Below, piece by piece: positions 61,945 to 64,000 of a stretch of 64,000 bases of DNA (position 1 is its first letter; every line of letters begins with the position of its first letter). The notes under the pieces were generated by a model that saw nothing but the letters and a program-made list of their open reading frames with translations, ran no database searches and was not told the origin of the DNA. The position numbers and the translations under genes are program-made. Source of the DNA: Takifugu bimaculatus. Taxonomy: Eukaryota; Chordata; Actinopteri; Tetraodontiformes; Tetraodontidae. Location of the stretch: contig CP034990.1 in the NCBI GenBank assembly GCA_004026145.2, positions 13,079,947-13,143,946 of the forward strand. Direction: 5' to 3'.

Positions 61945-64000
61945 CTGGAAGAAACGATGGAAAAGATGGAACACTGTCGTTAATAACAAGCAACAAATGC
62001 CAGTTTTAAAAGGGTCTGGATGCCAGTTGTGCAGCCTGGTTTCCGTCAGGCAGCTGTGAACACTGTTGCGCTATCTCAGGCGTCGATAACGGCTGGATGA
62101 GGGCACCTTACTCCCTCTTGACTGATAACAGCAAGGACACAACAGAAAACCAATTAAGCAACCAAACATGCTAGAGAAAGATGCACAGGGTTCGGGTGCG
62201 CCGATGGGAAAACAGGAATTATTTACCAATGGCAAAATCCAATTTCCTTTTTATCGGCCAATTCATCACATATGACAGATGTGTAGCTGGACTGGAACAC
62301 AACGATGTCCCGGAGAGGCAGCGTATTCATGTTCTTACCAATGAAGAAGGACCAATGCAGACATGTCAAACATTATAAACCTTGTTCAACAGATAGTGAG
62401 GGACCGAAATGGAAGAACTGTTTTCTTAGAGACCTGCAGAATCTGGAGGAGAAGCTCGACAATCGCTTCACTAGGTTTTAGTCACAGATATAATCAAAGG
62501 CGGCCTTTGGCAAACATGAGGAGGAGGATAAATGAAGCTCTGTTGGGAGAGGAGAACAATGTTGACACGTGCGCACGGCAGGCGAGCAGGCGTGCACGTA
62601 CAACCGGACAAGTTTACAGCTCATCTGCCAGCCCAACGTGTTCACTGCGGAGGCTCAGATCAAAGTCGATGGAAGTGGATCTGTCAGACGAGAGGGACTG
62701 AAGGGAAGTCTCCAGTGCATCGCTCTCCCGCTGCAGCGTCCTCCCAGCATGATGAATGCACGCCATTACAAAATGGCCGCTGTAGCAAGATGCTTCATTC
62801 TGCCGGAGGAGCCAGCACGTGCATGTGACTCAGGATTGAAACCAGAAGTCTCTGAAACACATTCTCCTCTCAGGCCCCATTTAAACACATCAGGCGTCCA
62901 CATTTGTAGACTCAGCTGCAGTCGACGTGTCTCTAAAAACCACCGTGTGAGTCCTCAAGCCTTTGGTGGCTTGTGAAGGCTAATGTCATAGAGACAACAG
63001 TGAGGAGGCCGAAGACAGCCACAACAACAGGTCGTGGATATTCCCAACAACTCGAGTGGACCTCCACAGGTACCAAAAACAATAGAAGACATTTAAAGCA
63101 CCTGAGCTGCCAACAATTAGCAGTCAATTTGTGACCCGGGTGTCCAGAAAAGGACGTAAAGAAACCAACCAGACGAGCGACAGGATCTGTCCTGCGGAGA
63201 CACCAGCCTTTGCTCCATCATCTCCAGAAGGCACGCCCTGGAACACAAACACGGACGCCTACACCTGCACCGATATGCAGATAAGTCTACCGTGTGATTT
63301 CCTCGGTGCCCCAGGGTGACTCGTGGAAAGACAACAGACCTTTGTGGCGCCCTCCTCGATCACAACACCCAACATCCTCCTCCATAAGTCGCATCGTGAG
63401 GTCTCCTATTAAGGCGGCTTCTGCATAATGAATGTTTTTCATTTACATGTTACACTCCCAAAACCATTTTGTAATTGGGTTGGTGGATTTTGTGCACATA
63501 ATTGCATATTACACTCGGGTGACTCAGACGCTGCGTCCCGCGTGCACGACAACCCATTCAAAAGATGTAGGGCCCCCATTTAGAACGAAATAAAGAAGAT
63601 TGCTCCATCCCTGCTGCATCAGTCACGGTGGCATGTTTGTCTTTTGTTTTGCAGGGAAGCGGTGAGGGCACATTTGTCTGAATTATAGAGGAATTATAGA
63701 GGGAATGAACGCGGCGACGAGAGCTTCCCATCGCTGGTCTACTGTCAGCAGAGCTGGAGGTCAGAGGTCCTGCATGTGGAAATAAGCTGGGAAACATGGA
63801 GACGCCCATCAAACCGAGCAGGGTGAGACTGACCTGCGGAGACGGTTGTGCATCAGGTCACAGCGAACACGTGCACGCGGGCTGGGAAAGAACATTTCAC
63901 TGTCGCTGGGAGGCACGGATGGACGGGACGGACATTAGAGGAGAAAGCATCACTCGGAGGGGTTGTCAGCTATTCAAGGGCGGTTTGGTTGTTCAAGCAC
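61945..64000. other. Region upstream of MADD, no coding gene seen
   Basis: No open frame resembles a known protein. On the minus strand CTCCGCAG followed by GTCAGTCTC near 63,823-63,835 is a good donor-like site and could end an untranslated MADD exon. The promoter may lie beyond the window. Confidence 0.35.

Overview
The window is vertebrate nuclear DNA, almost certainly from a teleost (probably percomorph) fish. It holds three recognisable protein genes with ordinary GT-AG introns, long AT-rich intergenic stretches, dinucleotide microsatellites, decayed Tc1/mariner and L2/CR1-type elements, and protein sequences that match vertebrate families closely with fish-like divergence. Gene names come from recognising the translated exons against known family sequence; no search was run.

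Layout. Positions 1-18,750 are intergenic: no exon is convincing, but there is a Tc1 transposase relic (about 4,050-4,306) and a LINE reverse-transcriptase relic (about 15,230-15,860). FIBIN, a single-exon secreted protein, lies at 18,958-19,575 (+). BBOX1 (gamma-butyrobetaine dioxygenase, last step of carnitine synthesis) follows at 24,486-34,723 (+) in seven coding exons. Two of these exons each carry one extra base that breaks the frame. A decayed mariner/Tc1-type element sits at 35,324-36,692. MADD (DENN/MADD, the Rab3/Rab27 exchange factor) fills the rest on the minus strand. Its start codon is at 61,794 and its stop at 39,221, with 33 coding exons whose phases all agree, giving 4,896 nt or 1,631 residues, close to the roughly 1,650 of the human protein. 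Its 3' UTR probably runs to about 37,160. BBOX1 and MADD are therefore tail to tail with the transposon between them. Positions 61,950-64,000 are upstream of MADD and may hold untranslated first exon(s).

The three genes do not form a pathway. FIBIN is a secreted developmental factor, BBOX1 a metabolic oxygenase and MADD a vesicle-traffic and TNF-receptor adaptor. FIBIN next to BBOX1 is the same neighbourhood as human 11p14; MADD is at 11p11.2 in human.

No novel multi-gene system was found. The most useful observations are the two single-base frame breaks in BBOX1, an Arg-rich N-terminal extension on BBOX1 that looks like a mitochondrial presequence, a GC-AG intron in MADD with an in-frame downstream GT alternative, an unlisted phase-neutral 42-nt candidate cassette exon in MADD, a TCC microsatellite serving as the polypyrimidine tract of a MADD exon, and a cluster of long oligo-C tracts in the MADD 3' UTR.
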